A DNA stretch of 64,000 bases from CAINDZ01 sp964399195 (GCA_964399195.1 CAYNPY010000004.1:12770-76769), one strand, 5' to 3'. Numbered from the stretch's first letter, positions 17,744 to 27,115 are shown. Program-made: numbers and translations. Notes: generated by a model from the letters alone, not told the origin.

Positions 17744-18208
17744 TCAGTAGGAGATCTCGTCCGACAGTTCGTTCACGTCGCCCTCGCGGTGGGGGAAGTG
17801 CGCCCGCAGCTTCTCGCCCACCAGAGCCACGCCCTCGCACAGCCCGTCGACGAAGCGGTCCTCGCGGAAGCGCGCCGCCATCAGGTCGCGCACGTCGTTC
17901 CAGAACGCGTCGCCCACGCGCTGGTGAAGCTGCTCATCGCCCAGCACCGCGAACTTGCGCGACCGCGTCGCCAGGTAGACCAGCACGCCGTTGCGCTCGT
18001 CCGTCTCGTGCATCCCCAGCGCGGCGAAAACCTCGCGCGCGCGCAGGTAGGCTTCGCCGCCGACCGGCGGCTTGGACGGCACGTCGCGCTCGAGGTGCAG
18101 GCGGATCTCGCCGCTGGTGCGCTTCTCCGCCGCGGCAATGGCGTCCCGCAGCCGGTCCTGCTCGGCCGCGCTGAGGAACTTCCGTGGGATATCGCTGCGA
18201 TGGGGCAT
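17744..18208 (-). CDS. TPM domain protein (cytoplasmic, no signal peptide)
   Basis: This 154-residue protein has the TPM fold (AAEQDRLRDAIAAAEKRTSGEIRLH, VLVYLATRSRKFAVLGD) found in TPM_phosphatase proteins. It lacks a signal peptide or membrane helix, unlike its upstream paralogue. Its ATG lies 1 nt after the preceding stop, with the GGAGG site inside the upstream gene's end. LemA-TPM-TPM trios are common in bacteria and are thought to work in envelope maintenance. A biochemical role is not established. Confidence 0.85.
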   Translation of the reverse strand: MPHRSDIPRKFLSAAEQDRLRDAIAAAEKRTSGEIRLHLERDVPSKPPVGGEAYLRAREVFAALGMHETDERNGVLVYLATRSRKFAVLGDEQLHQRVGDAFWNDVRDLMAARFREDRFVDGLCEGVALVGEKLRAHFPHREGDVNELSDEISY

Positions 18209-18209
18209 G

Positions 18210-19010
18210 TCACCAACCTCCGCTCGCGCCGCCGCCGCCCGAGAAGCCGCCGCCGCCGCTGAAGCCGCCGCCGCCGAAACCGCCGCCGCCGCCCCAACCG
18301 CCGCCGCCCCAGCCGCCGCCCCCGCGCCGCGAGCGCCCGCTGCCGGCCAGCATCGAGCCGATGATCAGCGGCGCCAGCGAACCGGAGCGCCGCCGCCGCC
18401 CGCCGGCGATCAGCGGCAGCAGGATGAAGAACAGGAAGAACAGCGGGAGCGGGAAGCCGCGGCTCTTCTTGTCCGCGCGCTCGGCGCCGCCCGCGCCGCC
18501 GCCCTGGGCCAGCGGGTCGTCCGGCGCCACGGCCTGCGCCACGCGCCGCACGACGAACGCCAGCCGCCCGGCCGCCGGCTCGCGCGGCACCTCCACCATC
18601 TCGCGCAGGATGCGCTCGGCGATGACGTCCGGCAGCGACTCCTCCAGGCCGTAGCCCACCTCGATCCGCGACTCGCGCCGGTCCGGGAACACGGTGAACA
18701 GCACGCCCCGTTGCGTGTCGCGCTGCCCGATGCGCCAGTGCTCGTACAGGCGGTTGACGTAGTCGGCCAGCTCGCCGCCGTGGTCCGGCAGCACCGCCAC
18801 CACGAACTGGATGCCGGTGCGCTGCTCGAAGGCGTAGAGCGCGCTCGCGAAGCGCTCGGCCTCGTCGGGCGTGACCAGGCCCACCTTGTCCAGGAAGTGC
18901 TGGGCCGGGGCGGGCGGCAGGTCGGCGTCGCTGCGCTGGGCGCGCGCCGGCGCCGCCGCCAGCGCCAGCAGCGCCAGCAGCGCCGGCAGCAGGAACAGGT
19001 GTCGTCGCAC
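18210..19010 (-). CDS. exported TPM domain protein with glycine-rich C-terminal tail
   Basis: This 266-residue protein begins with a GTG whose G is shared with the lemA stop (TAGTG), so it depends on lemA translation. A signal peptide (RRHLFLLPALLALLALAAAPARAQ) precedes the TPM domain (VTPDEAERFASALYAFEQRTGIQFVVAVLP). A membrane helix (FPLPLFFLFFILLPLIAGG) and a tail of Gly runs broken by Trp, Phe and Ser follow. This matches the YgcG-type architecture. The GGC-rich DNA at 18230-18330 is the tail's coding sequence and not an independent satellite. Confidence 0.88.
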   Translation of the reverse strand: MRRHLFLLPALLALLALAAAPARAQRSDADLPPAPAQHFLDKVGLVTPDEAERFASALYAFEQRTGIQFVVAVLPDHGGELADYVNRLYEHWRIGQRDTQRGVLFTVFPDRRESRIEVGYGLEESLPDVIAERILREMVEVPREPAAGRLAFVVRRVAQAVAPDDPLAQGGGAGGAERADKKSRGFPLPLFFLFFILLPLIAGGRRRRSGSLAPLIIGSMLAGSGRSRRGGGGWGGGGWGGGGGFGGGGFSGGGGFSGGGGASGGW

Positions 19011-19606
19011 TAGAACTTCACCTGCGGCGCGTTCTCGGCGCCGCCGACCGCGTCGAAGTAAGCCTTCTTCTCGAACCCGAACATGCCGGCCAGCAGCGCC
19101 ATGGGGAACCTGCGGATCGTCGTGTTGTAGCCCTGCGCCATCTCGTTGAAGCGGCGCCGCTCCACGGTGATGCGGTTCTCGGTGCCTTCCAGCTGCGCCT
19201 GCAGGTCCAGGAAGCCCTGGTTCGCCTTCAGGTCCGGATACTGCTCCATGACCACCATCAGGCGGCCCAGCGCCGAGCTCAGCTCGCCCTGCGCGGCCTG
19301 GAACTTCTGCACCGCCTGCGGATCGTTCATCGCCTCGGGCGACATCTCGGCCGTCACCTGCGTGGCCTTGGCGCGCGCGTTGACCACGGCCTCGAGGGTC
19401 TCGCGCTCGTGCTCCGCGTAGCCCTTGACCGTCTCCACCAGGTTGGGGATCAGGTCGGCGCGCCGCTGGTACACGTTCTCCACGTTGGCCCACTGCCCGT
19501 CCACGCCTTCCTGCAGGCCGACGACCTTGTTGTACTGGCCGGTCAGCGACAGGGCCACCAGGGCGATGACGCCCAGGACGACGATGATCGGGATGAACTT
19601 CTTCAT
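19010..19606 (-). CDS. lemA: LemA family protein
   Basis: This 198-residue membrane-anchored protein has one N-terminal helix (IPIIVVLGVIALVALSLTG) and the LemA four-helix core: QEGVDGQWANVENVYQRRADLIPNLV, YPDLKANQGFLDLQ, LEGTENRITVERRRFNEMAQGYN and a C-terminal FGFEKKAYFDA. It is the first gene of the lemA-TPM-TPM(-S41) group and has a GGAGG site 5 nt before the ATG. The family is widespread, with a suggested role in the cell envelope and no proven activity. Confidence 0.93.
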   Translation of the reverse strand: MKKFIPIIVVLGVIALVALSLTGQYNKVVGLQEGVDGQWANVENVYQRRADLIPNLVETVKGYAEHERETLEAVVNARAKATQVTAEMSPEAMNDPQAVQKFQAAQGELSSALGRLMVVMEQYPDLKANQGFLDLQAQLEGTENRITVERRRFNEMAQGYNTTIRRFPMALLAGMFGFEKKAYFDAVGGAENAPQVKF

Positions 19607-19734
19607 GATTCCTCCGGGTCTGTGGAACGGGGTGTCCGGCGCGACCTACCCGCGCCGCCGGCACGCTATTCTCACGTCATGCTAAGCGATGACACCGGTG
19701 CGGGCGAGGCGAAGCTGGCGCCTGCACACCACGC

Positions 19735-19764
19735 TTGCGCAACGGGGCGAACTCTTGATATAAT
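19735..19764 (+). promoter_or_regulatory. sigma70-type promoter for the exported protein at 19877
   Basis: TTGCGC (19735-19740) and a perfect TATAAT (19759-19764) are separated by 18 bp. The expected transcript start near 19771 leaves a leader of about 105 nt. Confidence 0.55.
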
Positions 19765-19876
19765 GGACGATCCTTGTCGCAGATCAGCCCGATCTTTGGC
19801 CTAAGACCAAGGGGACCTTCGGGTTGCCGACGACGCACCATAACGGATTCCGCAGCCGACCCCGGGGGAACGCACC

Positions 19877-20452
19877 ATGCTCCGCACACCGTCGCGCCGC
19901 CGCGCCCTGCATCTCAGCCTGACCTGCGCCTTGCTCGCCATCAGCCTGGCCGCGGCGCCGGCCCGCGCCATGATCATGGGTCCGGGCCAGATCACCGCCT
20001 CGACCACGATCCCCAGCTGGGGCGGGTTCACCATCGACCAGATCTGCGACGGTCTCCTCACGGCGCCCGGCTGGTACAACGGCTTCGCGGTGAACCCGGG
20101 CATCGTCGGCACGATCCACCTGGAGTTCCCGACGCCGCAGGCGCTCGGCGACTTCGTGCTGTGGAACGACGTGAACGTCGCGAGCGAGGGCATCTCGCAG
20201 TTCCGGCTCGACTTCTTTGACACCGCGAACCTGCCGCTCGGCAGCACGCCCGTCTTCGTGGGCCCGATCGGCCAGACCGCGCCGGCGATCTACCCGTTCC
20301 CCACGGTCGAGAACGTCAAGCGCGTGGACCTGGTCGTGCTGACGCTCAACCCGAGCCCGCGGCTGGAGATCCGCGAGGTGGCGTTCAACTGGTCGGAGGT
20401 CGTCGCGACGGACTCGGCGACATATGGGGCGGTCAAGGCCTTGTTCCGCTAA
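19877..20452 (+). CDS. exported protein, discoidin-like, with YGAVKALFR tail
   Basis: This exported protein of 191 residues has a signal peptide (LSLTCALLAISLAAAPARA). The mature part is beta-rich and resembles a discoidin/galactose-binding fold (ICDGLLTAPGWYNGF, FVLWNDVNVASEGISQFRLDF, LEIREVAFNW), a resemblance I judge by eye. It ends in TYGAVKALFR, a variant of the WG-x-x-K-A-x-Y-R tail shared by four other exported proteins here. It has its own promoter and stands alone. The binding partner is unknown. Confidence 0.75.
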   Translation: MLRTPSRRRALHLSLTCALLAISLAAAPARAMIMGPGQITASTTIPSWGGFTIDQICDGLLTAPGWYNGFAVNPGIVGTIHLEFPTPQALGDFVLWNDVNVASEGISQFRLDFFDTANLPLGSTPVFVGPIGQTAPAIYPFPTVENVKRVDLVVLTLNPSPRLEIREVAFNWSEVVATDSATYGAVKALFR

Positions 20453-20770
20453 CTCGCCTGGCGCGCCGCCAGCTCAGCCTTGAGAGACGTGACGACCGCG
20501 ATCCGAACGGCGGCGCCTGGCTCATTCGGAGCGGCCGCTCGCGCCGGCGTGTGTCACGCCTGCGCGGGAAGTCCATCCAGACCGGCAATCGGCTGTAAAG
20601 GAACGGTCGTTGTGCGCCACGCGCGCGGCACCCGGCGGCGAACCGCTGCGAGACTCCGACCTGACGCCGTCGATCGGGCGCAGATCCGCGCCAATGGGCG
20701 CGATTGCTGGCCGCAGTGTTCGGGCCACAGGCCTGCTGGCTGGGCGCGGGCACTCCCCTGGACATGCCGG
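20453..20770. other. intergenic region between convergent exported-protein genes
   Basis: Apart from the hairpin at its left end, these 318 bp hold no ORF, RNA or repeat I can support. Base composition is like the surroundings. Confidence 0.5.
20458..20472 (+). terminator. possible hairpin terminator after the exported protein at 19877
   Basis: CTGGCG-CGC-CGCCAG begins 6 nt after the stop codon and is followed by a second small stem (20473-20484). No T-run follows. Confidence 0.35.
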
Positions 20771-23080
20771 CTACTTCACGAGCACGACCTTGTGCACTCG
20801 GGTTGTTCCTTCGTGGACGATGCGCGCCTGGTAAACGCCCGAAGGCAGCGCGCCACCGTCGTCGCCGTATCCGTTCCACTCGAGCGAGTGCGCCCCCGCC
20901 GCGAGCGTCTCACCGTTCACCAGCATCGCCACGCGCGCACCGCGGGTGTCGTACAGCGCCACCGTCACGACACCCGCGCGGGGCACCGTGAAGCGGACCG
21001 TCGTGCGCGCGTTGAAGGGATTGGGGTAGCTGCCCACCGAGAGCACCCAGGACCGCGCCGCATCAGTCGCGCTGGCGCCGCCGGCGAGACGGCTCGGCGC
21101 GCCCTCGTTGCCGGCGAAGTCCGTCGAAGTGACGAAGTAGTAGGGATAGGGCGCGCCTGCGACGTCCAGGGCCGGCGCCACGACATGGTCGATCACGGCC
21201 GCCGCGCCAAAGCTGTCTGAGGTGCCCCCGTATACGGTGAAGTAGTCGAAGTCGGCGGCGGCGGACTCGTCCCACGTCAACTGCCCCGCCGCCAGCGCGA
21301 GGTTCTGCGGCGCGCCCGGCGCAAGGTTATCGAGCGAGTAGCCGCTGTCGGGCGCTGAATCGAAGAAGCGCGTCGGGGGACTGGCGACGGCACGGACAAA
21401 GTAAGCCGAGTGGAACTGACCGTCCGCGATCGTCGAGTCGCCCAGGGTGGGTACGTAGATCCCGTAGCTCTCGTCGCCGTAGGCGCCCACCGAACCGACC
21501 TCGGTCCAGCCCGTAACCAGCGTCCCGACCGGGGGCAGCCCGCCTCCGTCGGCCACGGTTGCCGCGGCGGCGGGTGAACCGTCCCGCAGGAACACCGCAT
21601 AGCGCTCCACCGGGTACGAGGCGAGCGCATCATCGCCGCCCGAACGCCGGAACTGCAGGTGGACACGCCGCCCCTGGTCGTTGCCGACATCCTGGACGGA
21701 TGTGATGCCTGGCTCGGCCGGCAGCGCGCCGAAACGGGCGACGAACACATCGCGGCTCCCGCCGTTCAGCAGGTCATCGCCGCCGAGGTTCATTTGGTCC
21801 TCGAAGATGCCCGCCACGACCGCGCGGCCGTCGCTGTCCGCGACAATCCCGAGCGCCGCGTCGGAGCCGAGAGGACCGCCGAAGCCGCGGCTCCACTGGT
21901 GGGCGCCCGCGGCATCGTACCGGGCGATGAAGCCGTCGGTGTAGCCCGCGCTCGTGAGATCGGAGCCGCCGAAGTTCGCCGTGGCCCAGAATTCGCCCGC
22001 CAGCAGCAAACTGCCGTCTGCGGCGATGTCCACCGACCACGCGTAGTTGCTGGAGGCTCCGCTGAAGTTGCGGCTCCACAGGTGGGTCCCCGATGCATTG
22101 TACTTGGCAAGGAAAACGTCGGATCCCGATGGATTCGTCAGCGGCCAGCCGCCAAAGTTCACCGTGCCGTAGAAGTACCCCGTCAGCACGACGTTGCCGG
22201 AGCCGTCGATGCCTACATCCTTGCCGTAGTCGCTGAGCGTGTTGCCGAAGCCGCGGCTCCATTCGTGAACGCCCGCGGAACTGTACCTGGCCACGAAGAT
22301 GTCGCGGCTGCCGGCGCTCGTGAGGCTGGCGCCGCCGAAACTGGCCGTTGCGGAATAGGCTCCGGTCACGACGACGGTGCCCGCGCCATCGGTGCCCAGT
22401 CCCTGGGCCTGGTCGTCGCCGGTGCCACCGAAGGCCTGGCTCCAGGAGTGTGAACCCGAACTGTTGTACTGCGCGAGGAAGACGTCGTTGCCGCCGGCGC
22501 TGGTCAGGGCAGCGCCGCCGAGGTTTGTCGTTCCCTGGAAGTAGCCCGTGATCACGGGGCGCGACAAACCGTCGCTGGCGATCCTGAGCGCGTAGTCGCT
22601 GGACGCCCCGCCCTGGCGAAGGCTCCAGTTGTGCACACCGTTCGCAGAGAACTTGGCCACGAAGACATCGTAGCTGCCCGCGCTCGTGAGGTCCGCGCCG
22701 CCGAAGTTCGCCGTGCCCTGGAAATAGCCCGTCACCAGGACCTTGCCCTGGGCATCCACGCAGAGGTCCATGGCGTAGTCGTAGGAAGTACCGCCGAAGC
22801 GCTGGCTCCACAGATGCGTGCCGTCGGGACTGTACTTCGCGACGAAGATGTCCGTATTCCCGGCACTCGTCAGGTCGGCGCCGCCGAGGTTGATCGTGCC
22901 CGAGAAGTAGCCCGCGACGAACGTGCTGCCGGCGGCATCGACATCGACGCCCCACGCGTACTCGCCGGCGACCGAGCCGAACCCGCGGCTCCAGAGGTGC
23001 GCGGCGGTGCCTGCTCGCAGCGGCAGTGGCGTTGCGACAACGAGCATGACGAGCGCGAGGCTGAAGTACGCACGGTTCAT
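20771..23080 (-). CDS. exported SBBP-repeat beta-propeller protein with FlgD-like C-terminal domain (paralogue 1)
   Basis: This is a 769-residue exported protein. A signal peptide (FSLALVMLVVATPLPLRAG) is followed by eight or nine ~48-residue SBBP-type repeats (pattern LTSAG-x-x-D-h-F-V-A-K/R-Y ... H-x-W-S-x-x-F-G) to about residue 455. Next comes a region with GNDQGRRVHLQFRRSGGDD and an Fn3-like block (DNLAPGAPQNL ... DFDYFTVYGG), then a FlgD-like Ig domain (SYPNPFNARTTV ... VHKVVLVK). The same layout is found in two neighbours (24634-26979 and 28189-30489). A GGAGG site precedes the ATG. It is the last gene of a four-gene minus-strand operon. Surface adhesion or display is plausible; no enzyme motif is visible. 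Confidence 0.88.
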   Translation of the reverse strand: MNRAYFSLALVMLVVATPLPLRAGTAAHLWSRGFGSVAGEYAWGVDVDAAGSTFVAGYFSGTINLGGADLTSAGNTDIFVAKYSPDGTHLWSQRFGGTSYDYAMDLCVDAQGKVLVTGYFQGTANFGGADLTSAGSYDVFVAKFSANGVHNWSLRQGGASSDYALRIASDGLSRPVITGYFQGTTNLGGAALTSAGGNDVFLAQYNSSGSHSWSQAFGGTGDDQAQGLGTDGAGTVVVTGAYSATASFGGASLTSAGSRDIFVARYSSAGVHEWSRGFGNTLSDYGKDVGIDGSGNVVLTGYFYGTVNFGGWPLTNPSGSDVFLAKYNASGTHLWSRNFSGASSNYAWSVDIAADGSLLLAGEFWATANFGGSDLTSAGYTDGFIARYDAAGAHQWSRGFGGPLGSDAALGIVADSDGRAVVAGIFEDQMNLGGDDLLNGGSRDVFVARFGALPAEPGITSVQDVGNDQGRRVHLQFRRSGGDDALASYPVERYAVFLRDGSPAAAATVADGGGLPPVGTLVTGWTEVGSVGAYGDESYGIYVPTLGDSTIADGQFHSAYFVRAVASPPTRFFDSAPDSGYSLDNLAPGAPQNLALAAGQLTWDESAAADFDYFTVYGGTSDSFGAAAVIDHVVAPALDVAGAPYPYYFVTSTDFAGNEGAPSRLAGGASATDAARSWVLSVGSYPNPFNARTTVRFTVPRAGVVTVALYDTRGARVAMLVNGETLAAGAHSLEWNGYGDDGGALPSGVYQARIVHEGTTRVHKVVLVK

Positions 23081-23119
23081 GGCGGTCCTCCGATCGGGTC
23101 TGTTCGAGACGGGGTCGCT

Positions 23120-23677
23120 CTAGCGCACGAGCGCGACGCGCACGGTTGCCGAACTGCCGCCGGCCGTGACCGACACGAGATACACGCCGCTGGCGACGTC
23201 CGCTCCGTTATGGTCGTGGCCATCCCAGTGCACGGTGTGCCCCCCAGCCGGCCGTTCGTCGTCCAACAACGTGGCCACGATCGAGCCCCGCACGTCGTGC
23301 ACGCGCACCCGCACGCGCGACGGCTCGGCCAGCGTGAAGGTGACGGCGCCGCCCGGGTTGAACGGGTTGGGGCTGGCCGCCGCACCGTCCAGACCCGCAG
23401 AACCGCCGGGATGGCCGGAATCTCCAGTACCGACGGAGGACGCCGCGAGGCCGCCGTACCAGAAGCCGCCGCTCAGGGTGTAGGTGCCGCCAGCCATCGC
23501 GCCGGCATCGAGCTGCCCGATCGTGCCGGTCAGGCTCCAGGCGCCGCCGCTCAGCGCGCCGCCACCGCCGTCGACGGTCCAGTCGGCGATGTCCGCCGCC
23601 TCGGCTGCCGTCGCAGGCATGACCAACAACGCGATCGCCGCGACAGCGCCCATGACGCTTGTGTTCCGCACCTCCAT
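23120..23677 (-). CDS. small exported protein with FlgD-like C-terminal domain
   Basis: This 185-residue protein has a signal peptide (MGAVAAIALLVMPATAAEAA). A short Gly-rich beta region (DWTVDGGGGALSGGAWSLTGTIGQLD ... GGFWYGG) resembles the putative surface domain often seen in front of FlgD-like tails. A FlgD-like Ig domain (SPNPFNPGGAVTF ... VRVALVR) ends it. The start is uncertain: the GGAGG site at 23684-23680 is best spaced for GTG 23671, and it is very close to ATG 23677. It sits 39 nt upstream of the propeller gene and 22 nt downstream of the next gene, within the operon. Confidence 0.78.
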   Translation of the reverse strand: MEVRNTSVMGAVAAIALLVMPATAAEAADIADWTVDGGGGALSGGAWSLTGTIGQLDAGAMAGGTYTLSGGFWYGGLAASSVGTGDSGHPGGSAGLDGAAASPNPFNPGGAVTFTLAEPSRVRVRVHDVRGSIVATLLDDERPAGGHTVHWDGHDHNGADVASGVYLVSVTAGGSSATVRVALVR

Positions 23678-23699
23678 CACCTCCGCGACTGCCCGCGCG

Positions 23700-24593
23700 T
23701 CAGTACTGCGTGGGCAGGAAGACCAGGGTCAGCTCGGGATTCCACGCCCGCCCCGGAGAGGCGGACGAGTTCCAGGACTGTCCGACGAACTCGAACATCT
23801 GGGTTCCGGCCTCGACCGGGAACACGCGAACGCAGCTCTGCCTGACGCGGTGGCCGATGCTGGAACTGACCGTGAAGCGGCGAGCCGGCGGCGTCGTCGA
23901 ACCGAAGGGCCTGATGTCGAACCACACTTCGGAGATCTCGCCGGGCTCCATGCCGGTGACGAACTCGGCCTCGGCCACCGCCAGCACGAACCCGTTGGTC
24001 GGGCAATAGACCGAGGTCGTCACCATCGACGTGCCGTACTCCGACAGGTACAGCAACTGCTGGGTCTCGGTTCGCGCCTGGCCGGGCTCGTCCAGCAGTT
24101 CGTCGGCCGAGATGGCGCCCGGCGGCACGATCACGGCATCGTCGCCCGCCGGGCCCTCGACGTGCAGGCGTCCGAGCGGCATCCCGGTTCCGATGCCGAC
24201 GTTCAGTGCATCGTCGACGGTGATGCCGCGCGTCTGCAAACTGTAGGGCGTGGCGCTGAGCCGCTGCCGCGGGCTGAGTGTCTGCCCCTCGACCATGATC
24301 TCGAGCCAGCGCTCCTGGCCGTCGAACACGCCGGCGCCGAAGTCGACCTCGGTCGTGAACACGCCGTCCTGGACGGGAACCCCACTGGCGATGAAGGCGC
24401 CGAGCGAGTTGCTGCCGGTCGCCGAGTCGTAGAGCAGGAACCTCAGGCTGCCGATCGTGCCCTGGTACGGCTGGCCGCTCTGCTCAAGCCGTCCCTGGTA
24501 AGTGAAGGCGGACGACAGCGGGTCGGCCATGGCGCTGCCCGCCGCCAGCGCGAGCAGGACGACCGCCACGACGGACATGAGTGAATTGCGCAT
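23700..24593 (-). CDS. exported protein of unknown function with NVGIGT motif
   Basis: This exported protein of 297 residues has a signal peptide (SLMSVVAVVLLALAAGSAMA). The N-terminal half (FTYQGRLEQSGQPYQGTIGSLRFLLYDS, LSPRQRLSATPYSLQTRG, LNVGIGTGMPLGRLHVEG) matches a pattern frequent in exported FCB and planctomycete proteins, where GIGT-x-x-P repeats lead into trimeric fibre-like domains. The C-terminal half is beta-rich with two cysteines (YCPTNG, RQSCVRVF). It has neither a FlgD-like end nor the WG tail. It is the second gene of the operon. Confidence 0.75.
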   Translation of the reverse strand: MRNSLMSVVAVVLLALAAGSAMADPLSSAFTYQGRLEQSGQPYQGTIGSLRFLLYDSATGSNSLGAFIASGVPVQDGVFTTEVDFGAGVFDGQERWLEIMVEGQTLSPRQRLSATPYSLQTRGITVDDALNVGIGTGMPLGRLHVEGPAGDDAVIVPPGAISADELLDEPGQARTETQQLLYLSEYGTSMVTTSVYCPTNGFVLAVAEAEFVTGMEPGEISEVWFDIRPFGSTTPPARRFTVSSSIGHRVRQSCVRVFPVEAGTQMFEFVGQSWNSSASPGRAWNPELTLVFLPTQY

Positions 24594-24633
24594 ATGGGCC
24601 TCTCCTTCGGCGAGGTACCGGTGCCCGGTGCCG

Positions 24634-26979
24634 CTATCTCACCAGTGTGATCTTGACTGTCCTGGCCGCGCCGTCCTGGCGAACGTGCGCGAAGTAGATA
24701 CCCGAAGGCACCGGCCGGCCGCAGTCGCCGCGGCCGTTCCAGTCCTGGCGGTAGTTTCCGGCCGCGCGCACTTCGCCGTCGAGGAGCGTCGCCACGCGCG
24801 CGCCGCGCGCGTCGCAGATCTCGACCGCAACGACGCCCATTCGCGGTACCGCGTAGCTGATGCTCGTCAGGGGATTGAACGGATTCGGGTGGCAGGCGAT
24901 CGAGAGTTCCGGAGTCGGCGGCGGATCCGCCACCGCCGAAGTCGCGTCGGCCGCGGCCGGGCCGCTCTCGTTGCCGGCGAAGTCCACTGCGGTGACGAAG
25001 TAGTGGGGATACGGCGAGCTCGAGACATCGAGACCCGGCGCCGTCGTGGTGTCGATGATCACGGCGTCGTCGAAAGAAGCGGTGCCGGATCCGTAGACGA
25101 CGAAGTAGTCGAAGTCATCGGCGGCCGCGGGATCCCATGCCAGCGCACCCGCGCCGTAGAGGAGCCCGCCCGGCACGCCGGGCGCCAGGTTGTCCAGGGA
25201 ATAGCCTTGGGCGCTGGGCGAGTCGAAGTACGTCACGGGCGAGGCGGTCGCCGCCCGCACGAAGAACGTCGAGAGGTACTGCCCCTGTGACACGGTCGAA
25301 TCGCCGACCGTCGCGACGTCCATCGCGTAGCTCGGCTGGCCGTGCGCGGGCATCTCGCCCACGAAGGTCCAGCCGATGTCCAGCAGCTGGAGTCGGGTCA
25401 GCCCGGAGCGGTCGCCCGCCGACTTGACTGCCGACTTGACCATCGAAGGGGCCGGCGGCGGATCGTCGCGGCGGTACACCTCATAGGAGTAGACCGGCGC
25501 GGAGGAGCCGGCGGCGTCGAAGCCGGAGCGATCCAGGCGGACGTTTACGAGCCGGCCCTGGTCGTTGCCGACGTCCGTGATCGCCGTGATGACGGGCTCG
25601 TTGGAGTATGGTCCGAGCTTGGCGACGAAGACATCGGCGCCGCCGGCCGAGGTCCGCGTGCCGCCGCCGAAGTCGATGGTGCTCGTGAAGCTCCCGGTCA
25701 CCGCCGCGGTGCCGGTGCCGGTGCCGGCGGCGGCGAGCGAGCGGCCGGCGTCTTCGCCCGTGCCGCCCGCCCGCCGGCACCAGCGGTAGGCGCCGACGGC
25801 GTCATAGCGCGCGATGAAGAAGTCGGCCCCATTCGCACTCGTCACGTCACCGCCGCCGAAGTCGGCGGTCGCGGAGAAATAGCCCGCCAACAACACGTTG
25901 CCATCCGCGTCGCAGGCGAGTCCGTTGCCCGCGTCGTTGCTTGTGCCGCCGAACCGGCGGCTCCAGGCGTGCAGCCCCGCGTCGTCATACTTCGCGAGGA
26001 AGATGTCGCTGAACCCGGCGCTGACCAGGTTGCCGCCGCCGAAGTCCACGGAGCCGTTGAAGCTGCCCGTCAGCAGCACGGAGCCGGCCGGGGCCACAGC
26101 GAGCGCGAGGGCGTAGTCCGCGCTGGAGCCGCCGAAGCGCCGGCTCCAGCGATGTGTGCCTGCATGCGTCAGGTCCGCCACGAAAGCGTCTTCGCTGCCG
26201 GCGCTGGTCAGGTTGCCGCCCCCGAAGTTGACGGTGGCCTGGAAGCTCCCCGCCAGAGTCACGGCGCTGGTTCCCCGACAGGCGATGGCCCGGCCGGTAT
26301 CAGACGAGGTGCCGCCGAAGCGCTGGCTCCACAGGTGCCCGCCTCCGGCATCGAACTTGGCGACGAAGATGTCGCTGGAACCGGCGCTCGACAGCGTCCC
26401 GCCGCCGAAATCGATCTTCACGATGAAACTGCCCGCCACGTAGATGTTGTCGTTCGGGTCGATGGCAACCGCGTAGGCCGCGTCGCCACCGGTGTCGCCA
26501 AAGCGCTGACTCCACAGGTGCGTGCCGCTGGCACTGTACTTGGCGACGAAGACGTCGTTGGAGCCGGCGCTGATACGATTGCCGCCACCGAAATCCGCCG
26601 TGCCATAGAACGTGCCGACGACAACGACGTTGCCGGCGCTGTCGACCGCGATCGCAAGCGCCTGGTCCGTGTCCGTGCCGCCGCCGCGTCGGCTCCACGC
26701 GTGGGCTCCGTCTGGGGAGTACTTCGCAACGAACACATCCGTGCTGCCGGCGCTTGTCAGGCTTGCGCCGCCGAAGCTGACGGATAGCTGGAAATAGCCG
26801 GTGACACACACGTTCCCCGCCCCATCAACGGCGATGCCGCAGCCATAGTCGGGCGAGGCGGAGCCGTAGCCGGCGCTCCACTGGTGGGAAGCTGTCTGGG
26901 CGTCGGCGCCGGCCGGCAGCAGACACCCGCACAGGAGAAAGCCGGTTGCGGCCAGACCAGGGAGTCGTTTGCGCGCCAT
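24634..26979 (-). CDS. exported SBBP-repeat beta-propeller protein with FlgD-like C-terminal domain (paralogue 2)
   Basis: This 781-residue paralogue of the proteins at 20771-23080 and 28189-30489 has the same domain order. A signal peptide (LAATGFLLCGCLLPAGADAQ) is followed by nine SBBP-type repeats, here with FGGGN-x-x-S-A-G-x-x-D-h-F-V-A-K-Y. The GNDQGRLVNVRLDRSG region, an Fn3-like block with DNLAPGVPGGL and DDFDYFVVYGS, and the FlgD-like domain (CHPNPFNPLTSI ... RTVKITLVR) complete it. Start 26979 has a GGAGG site 10 nt upstream. It is the first gene of the four-gene operon read from the promoter at 27070-27099. Confidence 0.88.
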   Translation of the reverse strand: MARKRLPGLAATGFLLCGCLLPAGADAQTASHQWSAGYGSASPDYGCGIAVDGAGNVCVTGYFQLSVSFGGASLTSAGSTDVFVAKYSPDGAHAWSRRGGGTDTDQALAIAVDSAGNVVVVGTFYGTADFGGGNRISAGSNDVFVAKYSASGTHLWSQRFGDTGGDAAYAVAIDPNDNIYVAGSFIVKIDFGGGTLSSAGSSDIFVAKFDAGGGHLWSQRFGGTSSDTGRAIACRGTSAVTLAGSFQATVNFGGGNLTSAGSEDAFVADLTHAGTHRWSRRFGGSSADYALALAVAPAGSVLLTGSFNGSVDFGGGNLVSAGFSDIFLAKYDDAGLHAWSRRFGGTSNDAGNGLACDADGNVLLAGYFSATADFGGGDVTSANGADFFIARYDAVGAYRWCRRAGGTGEDAGRSLAAAGTGTGTAAVTGSFTSTIDFGGGTRTSAGGADVFVAKLGPYSNEPVITAITDVGNDQGRLVNVRLDRSGFDAAGSSAPVYSYEVYRRDDPPPAPSMVKSAVKSAGDRSGLTRLQLLDIGWTFVGEMPAHGQPSYAMDVATVGDSTVSQGQYLSTFFVRAATASPVTYFDSPSAQGYSLDNLAPGVPGGLLYGAGALAWDPAAADDFDYFVVYGSGTASFDDAVIIDTTTAPGLDVSSSPYPHYFVTAVDFAGNESGPAAADATSAVADPPPTPELSIACHPNPFNPLTSISYAVPRMGVVAVEICDARGARVATLLDGEVRAAGNYRQDWNGRGDCGRPVPSGIYFAHVRQDGAARTVKITLVR

Positions 26980-27069
26980 GGGGCGGCCTCCAGCTGTTGG
27001 CAGTACGGATCGACCCAAATGGACAGCGTCACGGTGCCCGGTGTCGCCGGACCGTGTGCCTGAAAGCTG

Positions 27070-27099
27070 ATTATATTGGTTTTGATTTTATCGCGTCAA
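27070..27099 (-). promoter_or_regulatory. near-consensus sigma70 promoter for the four-gene exported-protein operon
   Basis: On the minus strand a -35 TTGACG (27099-27094) and a perfect -10 TATAAT (27075-27070) are separated by 18 bp. The transcript would start near 27063, giving a leader of about 84 nt to the ATG at 26979. Confidence 0.75.
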
Positions 27100-27115
27100 T
27101 CTAAATTGTTATAAT
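27087..27115 (+). promoter_or_regulatory. possible promoter for the exported protein at 27329
   Basis: A perfect TATAAT (27110-27115) is preceded by a weak -35 TTTATC (27087-27092) at 17 bp. It overlaps the divergent promoter, so polymerase binding to one may exclude the other. The leader to 27329 would be about 205 nt and contains the ACCAACA/TGTTGGT hairpin. Confidence 0.4.

Noticed and set aside
18230..18330. GGC/CCG microsatellite
   Set aside because: It encodes the Gly-rich tail of the exported TPM protein in frame and is not an independent repeat.
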